DNA from: GCA-003244245 sp050699435
GTDB taxonomy: Bacteria; Actinomycetota; Actinomycetes; Mycobacteriales; Pseudonocardiaceae
NCBI GenBank assembly: GCA_050699435.1
Contig: JBOHGM010000006.1
Span: 25,679 to 89,678, forward strand
Direction: 5' to 3'
DNA length: 64,000 bases
The position numbers and the translations under genes were made by a program. The notes under the pieces are model-generated. The model was not told the DNA's origin, searched no databases, and saw nothing but the letters and a program-made list of their open reading frames with translations. Numbering within the stretch: position 1 is the stretch's first letter; each line of letters opens with the position of its first letter. This document shows positions 1-8,363 of this stretch, piece after piece.

Positions 1-331
1 GCACACCTTCGGGGCCAACAGTCGGCTCAGGGCCGAGTTGCTTCACGCGCAGTGTCCCGATCACCTCCACAGTCCTGCCGTAAAGCTCTGCAGGCCAGCG
101 CCGCAGCCCATCGATGTAGAGGTCGCGATCGCCCTCGCGGACGAGCACGGCTCCGGCGTGGGCGTCGAGCGCCCTGCCTCGTCCAGTCACTTGCTGTCCT
201 ATTTGATCTACCAGATTCACCGCGGCCTCCTCATCGCCGACAACCTCCGACTGCGCTGCGCATCCGCCCGCCAGGATCGCAGCGGCCAGGAGCGCGACGG
301 TCGCGCGACGGGCGCACATCGGACCTGCCAT
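1..331 (-). CDS. Putative lipoprotein, C-terminus beyond the window
   Basis: The minus strand reads openly from an ATG at 331 to the window edge (110 codons), so the gene is partial. Residues 1-23 form a lipoprotein signal peptide: Arg-rich start, hydrophobic stretch, lipobox LAGGC with the Cys at residue 24. The mature part has short beta-like stretches such as YIDGLRRWPAELYGRTVEVIG and no motif I recognise. It should be anchored to the outer face of the membrane. The ATG lies three bases after the stop of the transglutaminase-like gene, so the two are almost certainly co-transcribed. A role as partner or immunity protein of that gene is only an inference from position. Confidence 0.7.
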   Translation of the reverse strand, partial: MAGPMCARRATVALLAAAILAGGCAAQSEVVGDEEAAVNLVDQIGQQVTGRGRALDAHAGAVLVREGDRDLYIDGLRRWPAELYGRTVEVIGTLRVKQLGPEPTVGPEGV

Positions 332-334
332 CGG

Positions 335-1636
335 CTAGCCGGGCTTCTTCGCGAACGCGACCGTGAAAACTTGCCGGTCGAAGTCCACGAGTGGGCGTGA
401 GTAGTACTCAAGCGTGCTCTGGTATACTTCCATGTCCGGCTCTGCATGATTGGCATGCCACCATGAATCCGTCTCCTCATCGTACCAGCCATAGTCGAAG
501 TTAGTGTACGTCGCCCCGACGCCCTCGTCGGGGTTCGGCCGGGCTTCGTAACGGTAGCCGCTCATGTCGACTTGGCCGGTCTTCTCGTCCGGCAGGAAGG
601 CCTTATCATCGGGGGTCTTGCGCTTCTCCCAATCCGGATCCTGGTTGGAGTAGAAGCGTTTCGAGAAGATTACGGCAGTCCACTGCGTTGGATCAGGATC
701 AACCGGGAACGACTCGAGGACATTGTTCAGATCCGCGAGTGTCGGGTCCCCCAGTACCTCCGTGGGGAGGCTGTCGACCGTGGGCTTGGACTGAAGGATT
801 CGGTTGAGCGCATCCCGCACCTCTTTGGCCTTCTCGAACGTCGAGAAGGACAGGTGCAAGGGTGGTCCAAGCTTACCCTGCTGCAGGTTCAGCTCGGTGA
901 TGCCGATGCAGCCACGGGCCAGCATCGCCCGCTCAGCTTCCGTGATCTTTCGGCCGTGCTTACGCTCCCACATCTCGATGTACTGGTCAGGAGTCCACGT
1001 GCGAGTCTCTTCCTCTGGTCCAAGTGGAGGGGCGATCGGCTTGTCGGGTTTGGGTCCCTCGCCGCCAGCGAGCTCGTCGAGCTTGCCGAGCGTCTGGCGA
1101 CCCACGATGCCGTCCTCTGTGAGGCCGTGCTTGGCTTGGAAAGCCTTGACGGTCGACTTGGTTTCCTTACCGAAGATCCCGTCAGGGCCGCCGGATTTGA
1201 ACGAGATGGGCATGGCGAAGCCGTCGTCGACCAAGCCCTGCTGGAGCTTGGCCACAGCCTCCCTCCGGCCACCCCCTGCCATGAGTGGTGGGCTGTTGTC
1301 GTAGGCAGCTTCAAGTGTGGCATCGCCGGAGTAACGGCTGGACTTCAGGTTCTCGGCTTTTTCAACATCCGTGAGCGGTGCTCGCTGTACCACAGCGTTG
1401 TGGGCGCGTGCCGTCGCCAGCTCGTCCACAAGCCGCCTGGTGGCCGTGTTGCCAGCCTCACGCTGAACGTCGGAAAGCGCCGACACGACCAGCGTGTCTG
1501 TTACCAATTCCCCGGCGCGCGCAGCTTCGACGACCGCCGTCGTCGACGGAGACCGGCGGGAGCGCGACGCGTCCTCTGCGTCCGACTGACGGCGAGACCT
1601 GTCATCGCGGTGCGGGGTGGCTCTTAGGCGGGTCAT
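335..1636 (-). CDS. Putative eCIS-type effector with peptidoglycan-binding and microbial transglutaminase domains
   Basis: A 433-residue protein with no signal peptide. Residues 54-86 hold a VQREAGN block followed by a VVQRA block, resembling the N-terminal tag of actinobacterial proteins linked to extracellular contractile injection systems. Residues 122-188 form a PG_binding_1 domain (GPDGIFGKET, DGIVGRQTLGKL). Residues 217-430 align by eye with mature Streptomyces transglutaminase: ERAMLARGCIGIT around the nucleophile Cys243, WTAVIFSKRFYSNQD, the KRK...AF...VDMS block, TNFDYGW giving Asp381, and ANH giving His397. The family forms glutamine-lysine isopeptide crosslinks. Secreted transglutaminases normally carry a signal peptide and pro-region; neither is present, so delivery by an injection system or cell lysis is inferred. 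No eCIS structural gene is in the window. Confidence 0.85.
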   Translation of the reverse strand: MTRLRATPHRDDRSRRQSDAEDASRSRRSPSTTAVVEAARAGELVTDTLVVSALSDVQREAGNTATRRLVDELATARAHNAVVQRAPLTDVEKAENLKSSRYSGDATLEAAYDNSPPLMAGGGRREAVAKLQQGLVDDGFAMPISFKSGGPDGIFGKETKSTVKAFQAKHGLTEDGIVGRQTLGKLDELAGGEGPKPDKPIAPPLGPEEETRTWTPDQYIEMWERKHGRKITEAERAMLARGCIGITELNLQQGKLGPPLHLSFSTFEKAKEVRDALNRILQSKPTVDSLPTEVLGDPTLADLNNVLESFPVDPDPTQWTAVIFSKRFYSNQDPDWEKRKTPDDKAFLPDEKTGQVDMSGYRYEARPNPDEGVGATYTNFDYGWYDEETDSWWHANHAEPDMEVYQSTLEYYSRPLVDFDRQVFTVAFAKKPG

Positions 1637-2389
1637 CTCTGCATCCCCGGCTCGTCGTCCCGGCGCCGAGTGAGGTCAGGTGTCCTCATGTACGCCTTGG
1701 CCTAGGAGTTGCCAGCGTTCCGCTGGTACGTACAACATGATCACAGCGGCATTCAGTGACACGGTGATCCGGAGCTCAGTGCTACGTTTGCGCCGTTAAC
1801 GACGCCACGTGGTGGATTCGAGGCTTGGGCTGCTCGTGTGACAGCTACGGATTCCGGTCGAAGTCGTCTCCCCGCATGTCGGACCTCCGTCGTTCTGACT
1901 CATCTTCAACTCTGCCCGCTTGCAGGTGCAGAGGGGAGGGCGGTGGCACGACCTTTGGGGCACATCTCGTGCCCGAAGGGGCGGGGTAACCCTGATCGAT
2001 TGGTCGATGTGACCAATGCCTGATCGATCTGTAGCCGCGACTGGACATGCAAGATCACTTCTGTGAGGCCATCGCCTGTGGGCGCCGATGCTCGACCATG
2101 ATCAGCTCGGAGATCCGTGGTTCCACAGAAGTGGCAGCTGTTCCCCGCGCTCCCGTGTGCCAACGGCGCTCGCCCGACGCGGCATGAGAGTGCGCTTGTG
2201 TGCGATCACACCGCCGACCTCGCCGTCCCGCTCGGGTCCTTGCCCGCATCGACACGAGGTCCGCCACCGATCGTGGCACGGGCTCGGACAGTCGTGGTGA
2301 CCGTGCGTCCTGTGTGTGTGAGGCCGTTGAACCGGGAATGCGGTCGGAGTAGCTCGGTGCGCTCGCCCCGGCGCTGGCGAAAGCTTCGC
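1637..2389. other. Intergenic stretch without a recognisable gene
   Basis: About 750 bases between the effector-like gene and the transposase remnant. Short open frames exist on both strands, but none has a coherent composition, a ribosome binding site or a motif I recognise. The part after about 2050 may belong to the decayed insertion sequence that follows. Confidence 0.5.
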
Positions 2390-2690
2390 GCGGATGGCGG
2401 GTATTTCGCGGTGGACCTGGCGGTGGCCGCGTACCGGGAGGGGGTCGGGTTCGCGATCGGCGCCACACGCATCGCCCCCCTCTGGAAGGCCCTGGCCGGC
2501 CTGGGCGAGTCCGACTGGACCGACGCGACCTGCATGTCCGGCGCCCAGGTCGCCGTGGCCACCTACTGCCCACCCCTGGTGGCCGACCACGACCCGGCTG
2601 CTTATCCGCCGGGTAGCGCTGGCCCCCGAGCAGATCAGCACCGACCCCCGCACCCGGCGCCGCCGCACCCTGCACCACCCCGGAACCCGC
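2390..2690 (+). pseudogene. IS1380-like transposase fragment, frameshifted
   Basis: One plus-strand frame reads RADGGYFAVDLAVAAY, then VGFAIGATRIAPLWKAL and MSGAQVAVA, which match the central catalytic part of IS1380-family transposases. Near 2577 the similarity jumps to another frame (WWPTTTRLLIRRV, then ISTDPRTRRRRTLH). The N-terminal half, the C-terminus and any terminal inverted repeats are missing or unrecognisable, so this is a dead relic. It abuts the truncated HEPN gene on the other strand and probably took part in breaking that locus. Confidence 0.7.
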
Positions 2691-2807
2691 CACCCGAGGC
2701 GACACTCGGGCCCTCACCCAGCCCACCACTCCCAAACAAACCCCCAGAAGATCACAAACCAGAACCGAAGATCACTTCATGCTGTTACTCGCGGAATCGG
2801 GTCTGAG

Positions 2808-2900
2808 CTATCCCACACCCGAGTGACCTCGGACCTTTTCGAGGTGGCGTCGGGCCAGGAGCTGCTCGACTTCCTGGGCGCCCTGGGACCAGCGGCTCAT
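2808..2900 (-). pseudogene. Truncated HEPN-type toxin, N-terminus only
   Basis: An ATG at 2900 opens 30 codons beginning MSRWSQGAQEVEQLLARRHL, then stops. This resembles the first helix of actinobacterial HEPN-domain proteins that follow a nucleotidyltransferase gene. The start is one base beyond the stop of the MNT-like remnant, the usual order of MNT-HEPN pairs. The rest of the HEPN domain is gone and IS1380-like sequence lies just beyond. The identification rests on one short helix plus context. Confidence 0.5.
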
Positions 2901-2901
2901 C

Positions 2902-3210
2902 TCAGCTTTCACCCCTGCTCGCCAGTGGCACCGGCACGATGGGCCGGGAGGCTATCTCGTCGACGAACCGGTCCTGCCCGGTGCCTCGGTGCGCCCATCG
3001 GTCGGAGGTGATGACCGTGGGGTTGACCGGACGACCGAGCCGCTGCTGGGCCCGATCGGCGGCGGCGTAGAGCGGGCCACGGTCCACCTTCGCGCTGCCA
3101 ACTCCTCGGCGATGATCTGCAGCGGGCCGAAGGCGCGCAGCATGACCTCGGCGAGGGCGTCCACCAAGGGGTGCGGGAGCGCAGGATCGGCAGCAACGGG
3201 GGGGATCACT
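2902..3210 (-). pseudogene. MNT-type nucleotidyltransferase antitoxin remnant
   Basis: Two minus-strand frames carry pieces of one protein. The upstream piece reads LVDALAEVMLRAFGPLQIIAEEL, like the helix before the nucleotidyltransferase core. The downstream piece reads AADRAQQRLGRPVNPTVITS and DEIASRPIVPV, like the C-terminal strand and helix of MNT-family proteins. The GSxA...D-x-D catalytic core that should join them is absent and the frames do not match, so an internal deletion and frameshift have killed the gene. It precedes the truncated HEPN remnant. No other gene is recognisable between here and the tRNA at 3512. Confidence 0.55.
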
Positions 3211-3511
3211 ACGCATACGCCGATGATATCTCCGCCCCACCCGTAGAACCATGGCTAGACCAGCAGACTGAGATCGACAGCCTGAGCCTGGGTCGGCGCC
3301 CCGGCCTCACCCGTCGCGGTCGCAGACCCGGCATTGGACCACCCACTGGCTGCCGTCGCGGCTGATTTTGATCGCTCCGTGATGCCCGCGCGCGAGAGGT
3401 GGACGGGCCATCGGAGACCCCTCCCTGACAGGGTTTCCGTTGAGCTTTGGTAAAGTTTGATCTTTCAGGGGTAGCAGAAGTCAGAAACAAGCTCTGACCT
3501 GCGATGATTGG

Positions 3512-3584
<73 letters not shown>

Positions 3585-3793
3585 TGGTGCCGACACCCGA
3601 CCGGCGCGACGGGAACGACGCTAGCACGCAGGGTGTCGGCAGATCGAATCAGGTCGGAGCAACCGGGTACCCCCACCGCACGTCGGTAACAGGTACGACT
3701 CATCGGCCGGATAGGAGCCGCACTGTCGGCCCGGTCGGGCACACTGGTGCACGGATCGTTCGGGCGGTAGAGGCGGTAGATCAGGGGAATCGG

Positions 3794-5086
3794 ATGGCGC
3801 GGGCAAGGCTGCTACGTACCGCAGACGGATGTCGCGACACCGGCTGGGTACCCGCCAGTTGGGTGCAGGCGCGTTGGGTGCAGGCGCGTTGGGTGCAGGC
3901 GCGTTGGGTGCAGGCAAGGCGCACCGCGGTGGTGGCTGTGCTGCTCGTGAGTGGTGTGCTCGGCGCGCTGCTGGCGGGATGCAGCGTGGGTGGCGCCGGT
4001 CAAACTCCCGCCGAGAGGACCACGCCGGCACCCCCGGCCGCCAGGATCACCACCGACCCGGCGAATCACTCGGTCAACATCTCGCCGTTGGCACCCATCA
4101 CCGCCACCGCCGCAGAAGGCACGCTCGCACAGGTCACGATGACCAATTCCGCGGGAGAGGTGATCCCCGGTGAATCTGCACCGGATGGCGCGGGGTGGCA
4201 GACCACCGTGCCCCTCGGCTACGACGAGACCTACACGATCAACGCCACCGCCATCGGCCCTAACAACCTGGCGGTGACCAAGACCTCCACCTTCAGCACT
4301 CTTGCGCCAAGCACGCTCACGTACCCGTCGATGAACCCGGTGGACGGGCAGACGGTCGGCGTCGGGCAGCCACTCGCCATTTACTTCGACGAGCCGATCG
4401 CGAACAAGCAGGTCGCTGAGGACTCCATCACCGTGACCACGAACCCGCAGGTCGAGGGAGCCTTCTACTGGTACGCCGACAATGAGGTGCACTGGCGACC
4501 CCAGGAGTTCTGGGCGCCCGGCACCACGGTCACCACGGATATCAAGATCTACGGAAAGGACCTCGGCAACGGCATCTACGGTCAGGAAGACCGGACCGCC
4601 ACCTTCACGATCGGGGACGCCGTCATCGCCAAGGCCGACGGCGCGACGCACCAGATGACCGTCGAGATCAACGGCCAGCTGGTGCGCACCATGCCGATCT
4701 CGATGGGAGACGCTGAGTTCCCCAGCAACAACGGCGTGCACGTGGTCACCGAGCAGCATGCGACCAAGGTGATGGACTCCAGCACCTTCGGTCTCGAGCT
4801 CACCGCAGGTGGCTATATCACCGAGGTCAAGTGGGCCACCCGCATCTCCAACGGCGGCGAGTTCGTGCACTCCGCGCCCTGGTCGGTCGGCGACCAGGGT
4901 CACCGCAACGTCAGCCACGGGTGCATCAACCTGTCGCCGGAGAACGCCAAGTGGTTCTACGACACGGTGAAGAAGGGTGACGTCGTCATCAACACCAACA
5001 CCGGTGGCCCCGATCTCCGGTCCTGGGACGGCTTCGGTGACTGGCAGATACCGTGGTCGGAATGGCTCACCGGCGGTGCCGGGTAG
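3794..5086 (+). CDS. L,D-transpeptidase lipoprotein (YkuD domain)
   Basis: Forms 3-3 crosslinks in peptidoglycan, acting outside the membrane. With the ATG at 3794 (AGGGGA upstream) the product is 430 residues. A lipobox LLAGC puts the lipid Cys at residue 63. Two immunoglobulin-like domains follow, then a YkuD domain ending in HRNVSHGCINLSP with the catalytic His and Cys, as in mycobacterial Ldt enzymes. The N-terminus is odd: about 44 residues, including four WVQAR repeats, precede the hydrophobic segment. Each repeat carries an in-frame GTG (the last at 3908), so a start inside the array would give a more normal signal peptide. The gene stands alone, convergent with the next one. Confidence 0.9.
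   Translation: MARARLLRTADGCRDTGWVPASWVQARWVQARWVQARWVQARRTAVVAVLLVSGVLGALLAGCSVGGAGQTPAERTTPAPPAARITTDPANHSVNISPLAPITATAAEGTLAQVTMTNSAGEVIPGESAPDGAGWQTTVPLGYDETYTINATAIGPNNLAVTKTSTFSTLAPSTLTYPSMNPVDGQTVGVGQPLAIYFDEPIANKQVAEDSITVTTNPQVEGAFYWYADNEVHWRPQEFWAPGTTVTTDIKIYGKDLGNGIYGQEDRTATFTIGDAVIAKADGATHQMTVEINGQLVRTMPISMGDAEFPSNNGVHVVTEQHATKVMDSSTFGLELTAGGYITEVKWATRISNGGEFVHSAPWSVGDQGHRNVSHGCINLSPENAKWFYDTVKKGDVVINTNTGGPDLRSWDGFGDWQIPWSEWLTGGAG
3858..3917 (+). repeat. 15-bp in-frame tandem repeat, 4 units
   Basis: Four head-to-tail copies of gttgggtgcaggcgc, the last ending in aa, encode WVQAR repeats in the N-terminus of the L,D-transpeptidase. Near-perfect identity points to recent expansion. 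Confidence 0.95.
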
Positions 5087-5091
5087 TCCTG

Positions 5092-5862
5092 TCATCGTGC
5101 AGCGGCATGCCTCGCGATCAGGTCGTTGACCTTGTCGGCCTGCTCGACGGCGACCAGGTGCGCGGCGTCGAGAACCGCCAGCTTCGCTCCCGCGATGCCG
5201 GTGGCGAGCGTCTCGGCATGCGGGTTCGCCGGTATCGCCGGATCCCGGGAACCGGCGATCACCAGTGTCGGCGTAAGGATCCGTCCGAGCAGCCTGCGAC
5301 CCTGCAGGGCGGCGATGGCGGTGCAGCAGGACGCGTAGCCCTCGTCGGAGGTCTCGACGATCATCTGCTGCACCCGGTCCACCTCCTCCTGGTGCTCGGC
5401 TGCCCACGCCGGGGTGAACCAGCGAGCGACCACGTCCGACGCCACTGAGGCCGTGCCCGCCCAACGCACCACAGCGCTCCGCTCGTGGAACGGTTGGGGA
5501 TCTTCGAATTGGGCGGTCGTGCTGCACAACACCAGCGAAGACACCCGCTCCCTGGCGTGCGCGGCAAGCCAGATACCGACCATGCCACCCAGCGACAGCC
5601 CGCAGAACGCCACCTGCTCGATGTCCAGCCGGTCCAACAGCGTCACCACATCGACCGTCAGGTCCTCCATCGAGTAAGGCCCGCTCGGGACCGGCGATCC
5701 GCCGTGCCCGCGATGGTCGTAACGCAGCACCCGAAACCGCTCGGAGAGCGCCTCGACCTGCGGGTTCCATATCTCCAGCGTGCTGCCCAGCGGTCCGGCC
5801 AGGACCAACACCGGTGCGTCGGCGGGTCCGGTGAGCTCGTAGTGGACGTCGACGCGCTTCAT
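5092..5862 (-). CDS. Alpha/beta hydrolase, 3-oxoadipate enol-lactonase (PcaD)-like
   Basis: A 256-residue single-domain hydrolase. The nucleophile elbow is GLSLGG, the acid is probably the Asp of GSRDPAIP, and the His lies in DAAHLVAVEQ. Segments such as YDHRGHGGS and GYASCCTAIAALQGR are typical of PcaD-like lactonases, which hydrolyse 3-oxoadipate enol-lactone in the beta-ketoadipate route. No other pca gene is nearby, so substrate and pathway are uncertain and a general esterase is possible. I start at the ATG at 5862, since longer frames would run into the adjacent tRNA. It converges with the L,D-transpeptidase, leaving a five-base gap. Confidence 0.8.
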   Translation of the reverse strand: MKRVDVHYELTGPADAPVLVLAGPLGSTLEIWNPQVEALSERFRVLRYDHRGHGGSPVPSGPYSMEDLTVDVVTLLDRLDIEQVAFCGLSLGGMVGIWLAAHARERVSSLVLCSTTAQFEDPQPFHERSAVVRWAGTASVASDVVARWFTPAWAAEHQEEVDRVQQMIVETSDEGYASCCTAIAALQGRRLLGRILTPTLVIAGSRDPAIPANPHAETLATGIAGAKLAVLDAAHLVAVEQADKVNDLIARHAAAR

Positions 5863-5900
5863 GCGCGTCACCCTAATGCCGAGGGGCGCAGACTTCAGGG

Positions 5901-5974
5901 GGTGAGTGACGGGATTCGAACCCGCGACATCCTGGACCACAACCAGGTGCTCTACCGGCTGAGCTACACCCACC
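5901..5974 (-). tRNA. tRNA-His (GTG)
   Basis: The acceptor stem GTGGGTG pairs with CACTCAC. The extra 5' G typical of tRNA-His sits opposite a C discriminator. Anticodon loop TTGTGGT gives GTG. CCA is not encoded. Confidence 0.96.
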
Positions 5975-6040
5975 ATGCGCTGACCACTCGCCAGCACCGT
6001 GGACCATGGTAGCGGGCGCCGGTACCCGATTGCGCCCCGG

Positions 6041-6652
6041 TCACTCTCCGGACATCTGCTCGAGGATGCTCTTGGCCGCCGCCTGCGCCTCCTCGGTGCT
6101 CGGGCCTGGATCGGGCACGAACAGGGTGCGCCGGTAGTAGGCGAGTTCGCGGATCGACTCGGTGATGTCGGCCAGCGCCCGGTGCGCCAGACCCTTGGTT
6201 GGCTGGGCGTAGTAGACCCTCGGGTACCAGCGCCTGCACAGCTCCTTGAGCGACGACACGTCGACCATGCGGTAGTGCAGATGCCGATCGAGCCCCGCCA
6301 TGTCGCGGGCGATGAAGGCCCGGTCCGTGGCGATCGAGTTGCCCGCCAGCGGCGCTGACTGGGGCTCGGGGACCCACGTGCGAATGTAGGCCAGCACGTG
6401 CTCCTCGGCTTCGGTGAGGCTGGTGGTGGACCGCCGCGCCGCCTCGGTCAGGCCGGACTTCGCGTGCATCTCGCGCACCACGTCCGGCATCGAGTCCAGC
6501 GCGGCGTCGTCGGCGTGGATGACCACGTCGACGCCGTCGCCGAGCACCCGCAAGTCGCCATCGGTGACCAGCGCGGCTATCTCGATGAGCGTGTCCTTGC
6601 CGATGTCCAGCCCCGTCATCTCACAGTCGATCCACACCAGACGGCCGTTCAC
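6041..6652 (-). CDS. orn: Oligoribonuclease
   Basis: A 3'-5' exoribonuclease of the DEDDh family that degrades two- to five-base RNAs, and linear pGpG where c-di-GMP is made. The 203-residue product has the family's usual length. The start block VWIDCEMTGLD holds the first Asp and Glu; DRAFIARDMAGLDRHLHYR and KGLAHRALADI supply the other acidic residues and the catalytic His. I chose the GTG at 6652 because homologues begin a few residues before VWIDCEMTGL; an ATG at 6703 would add 17 Arg-rich residues and overlap the upstream gene. It follows the PH-domain genes on the same strand by about ten bases. Confidence 0.93.
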   Translation of the reverse strand: MNGRLVWIDCEMTGLDIGKDTLIEIAALVTDGDLRVLGDGVDVVIHADDAALDSMPDVVREMHAKSGLTEAARRSTTSLTEAEEHVLAYIRTWVPEPQSAPLAGNSIATDRAFIARDMAGLDRHLHYRMVDVSSLKELCRRWYPRVYYAQPTKGLAHRALADITESIRELAYYRRTLFVPDPGPSTEEAQAAAKSILEQMSGE

Positions 6653-6662
6653 GTGCCTGAGC

Positions 6663-8363
6663 CTAATGCGTGACCTGCGACGACGCGCGCTCCACCTGGT
6701 CAAGGTGCAGGAACGGCCGGAGCAACCCCGGCACGGCCTGCTCGGCCACGGTCAGCCCTTCAGCGGTGCCGACGTCGATCACGTGGTAGGCACCGCTGCC
6801 CGCTGCCGTGGTGGCGGTCAGGGTGATGAGCCCGGCGGGGCGCTGGAACAGCGACTGCGAGACCGTCCAGCCGATCACCCCGGTACGAGTGAGCGCCACC
6901 GTGCGCCGTACGCCAGCGCCATGCCGAGTGACGAGGTAGTGCTCGGTGAGGGTGTGCCCCAGGTTGCGGAAGGCGTCCAACGCCAGCAGCACCGTGACCG
7001 ATAGCAGGCCGAGCGCCGCCCACCACATCCAGGACGGCACCGTCAGGCCCGGCCCCGGAGTCAGGCCCAGCCCCGGAATCAAGCCCAGCCCCGGAATCAA
7101 GCCCAGCCCCGGAATCAAGCCCAGCACCGTGGCGCCCAGCAGCACCGGCAGCACTGCGCGGACCAGCCGCCTGCGTAGCGCCGCGACTGGGTGCCTGCGC
7201 AGCGGCGCACGCGTGGGAGTCGGGTCCTCGGCCAGCACGAGGCCTGCCACCCGGTGTGCCTCGTCCAGCGGGGCGGGTGGCAGCAGGGCGCTCCGGCCCT
7301 GGCTGGGGCCACCGCCCAATCCGGTGGCCACCGCGGCCAGGCGCGCGCCGCGCCCGAGGCGCATCAGCAACGGCTCGGCCACCTCGACGCCGCGCAGCCT
7401 GCGCTCCTCCAGCGAGACCGAGCGGGTAGTGAGCAGTCCCCGGCGGATCCGTAGCGTGCCACCGGGCTCGCGGACCAGCCGGAACCTCCACCAGCCCTCG
7501 ACGAAGATCAGTACTGCCCCCAGCACCGCGACCACCAGCATCGCGAAGGCGAAGACGGTGATTCCCAGCCAGAGCGGGGCAGTGCTCAGCTGGGCACCGA
7601 CACCGCCGATCTCCGTCACCTGGGAAGGCTCGACGCCGAGTTCGCCGACGAGCTGTGCGAAGGCCCCGGCGACCCCGCCCACGGCGGCCAGGCTGGACAC
7701 TGTCAGCGGGGCAAAGCGCAGCCAGGACCAGTCCAGCACCGCCAGCTCGGTCCCGGCCGAGCGGGCTGGGAGCCCGGCACCGCCGGGAACCCCTGCTCCC
7801 TCCGGGATCGCTGCGCCGTCTGGTGTCGCTGCCCCGTCCGGGCTGGCTGTGCCGGGCGAGGTACTGACACCCTCGTGGTCGCCCGCATCGAGGCGGTGCA
7901 GGAGGAGCTGGCGTAACCGGTCGGCCTCTGCGGCGGACACCGCGTCCAGGGTCAGCTGGCGTGACTCGATGCCCTCGGCATGCTCCCCGGTCCCGATCGT
8001 GACCACCGACAGCCGGAACACCTGGTGTACCGGCCCGGCGGTGAGGTCGACGCTGCGGATCCGCTCCCTCGGGGCCGATCGGGCACTGCGGAACAGCAGG
8101 CCGGAGCGCAGCTCCACGCGCTCGTTGGTGATCCGGTAACGGGTGTTCAGCCAGCGCAGCATCCCCGCTACCACGACAGCCAGCACACCGGCCAGCAGCG
8201 CGTAGAACCGCCCATCCACATCCTGTCCGCCGACCACCAGGACCACGACGATGACCGGCAGGAACCCGAAGAGCTGCCGCAGCGGGGTGACGGCCAGCAT
8301 CCGGGGGTCGAGGCGCTGCCAGCCCGCGCCGGGCGGCTCGGTCCGGTGTTCGGTCTCCGTCAC
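6663..8363 (-). CDS. Large PH-domain (bPH2, YdbT-like) membrane protein
   Basis: A 566-residue membrane protein. Several pairs of hydrophobic segments alternate with bPH2 domains (TRYRITNERVELRSGLLF near the N-terminus; LRIRRGLLTTRSVSLEERRLRGVEV in the middle, quoted only in part as a motif; a third near the C-terminus). This is the layout of YdbT-type proteins, whose exact role is unclear; in Bacillus related genes affect resistance to antimicrobial compounds. The GTG start overlaps the stop of the smaller PH gene by four bases (GTGA), so the two are translationally coupled. Two low-complexity insertions interrupt it: PDGAA/PEGAG repeats and a GLIPGL array. Confidence 0.85.
   Translation of the reverse strand: MTETEHRTEPPGAGWQRLDPRMLAVTPLRQLFGFLPVIVVVLVVGGQDVDGRFYALLAGVLAVVVAGMLRWLNTRYRITNERVELRSGLLFRSARSAPRERIRSVDLTAGPVHQVFRLSVVTIGTGEHAEGIESRQLTLDAVSAAEADRLRQLLLHRLDAGDHEGVSTSPGTASPDGAATPDGAAIPEGAGVPGGAGLPARSAGTELAVLDWSWLRFAPLTVSSLAAVGGVAGAFAQLVGELGVEPSQVTEIGGVGAQLSTAPLWLGITVFAFAMLVVAVLGAVLIFVEGWWRFRLVREPGGTLRIRRGLLTTRSVSLEERRLRGVEVAEPLLMRLGRGARLAAVATGLGGGPSQGRSALLPPAPLDEAHRVAGLVLAEDPTPTRAPLRRHPVAALRRRLVRAVLPVLLGATVLGLIPGLGLIPGLGLIPGLGLTPGPGLTVPSWMWWAALGLLSVTVLLALDAFRNLGHTLTEHYLVTRHGAGVRRTVALTRTGVIGWTVSQSLFQRPAGLITLTATTAAGSGAYHVIDVGTAEGLTVAEQAVPGLLRPFLHLDQVERASSQVTH
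7048..7119 (-). repeat. 18-bp in-frame tandem repeat, 4 units
   Basis: Four 18-bp units (plus-strand form cccagccccggaatcaag, the first diverged) encode GLIPGL repeats next to a hydrophobic segment of the PH-domain protein. Three units are identical. Confidence 0.95.

Noticed and set aside
3812..5770. 652-codon frame antisense to the L,D-transpeptidase
   Set aside because: Shadow frame in GC-rich coding DNA; Arg/Gly-rich composition and no motif.
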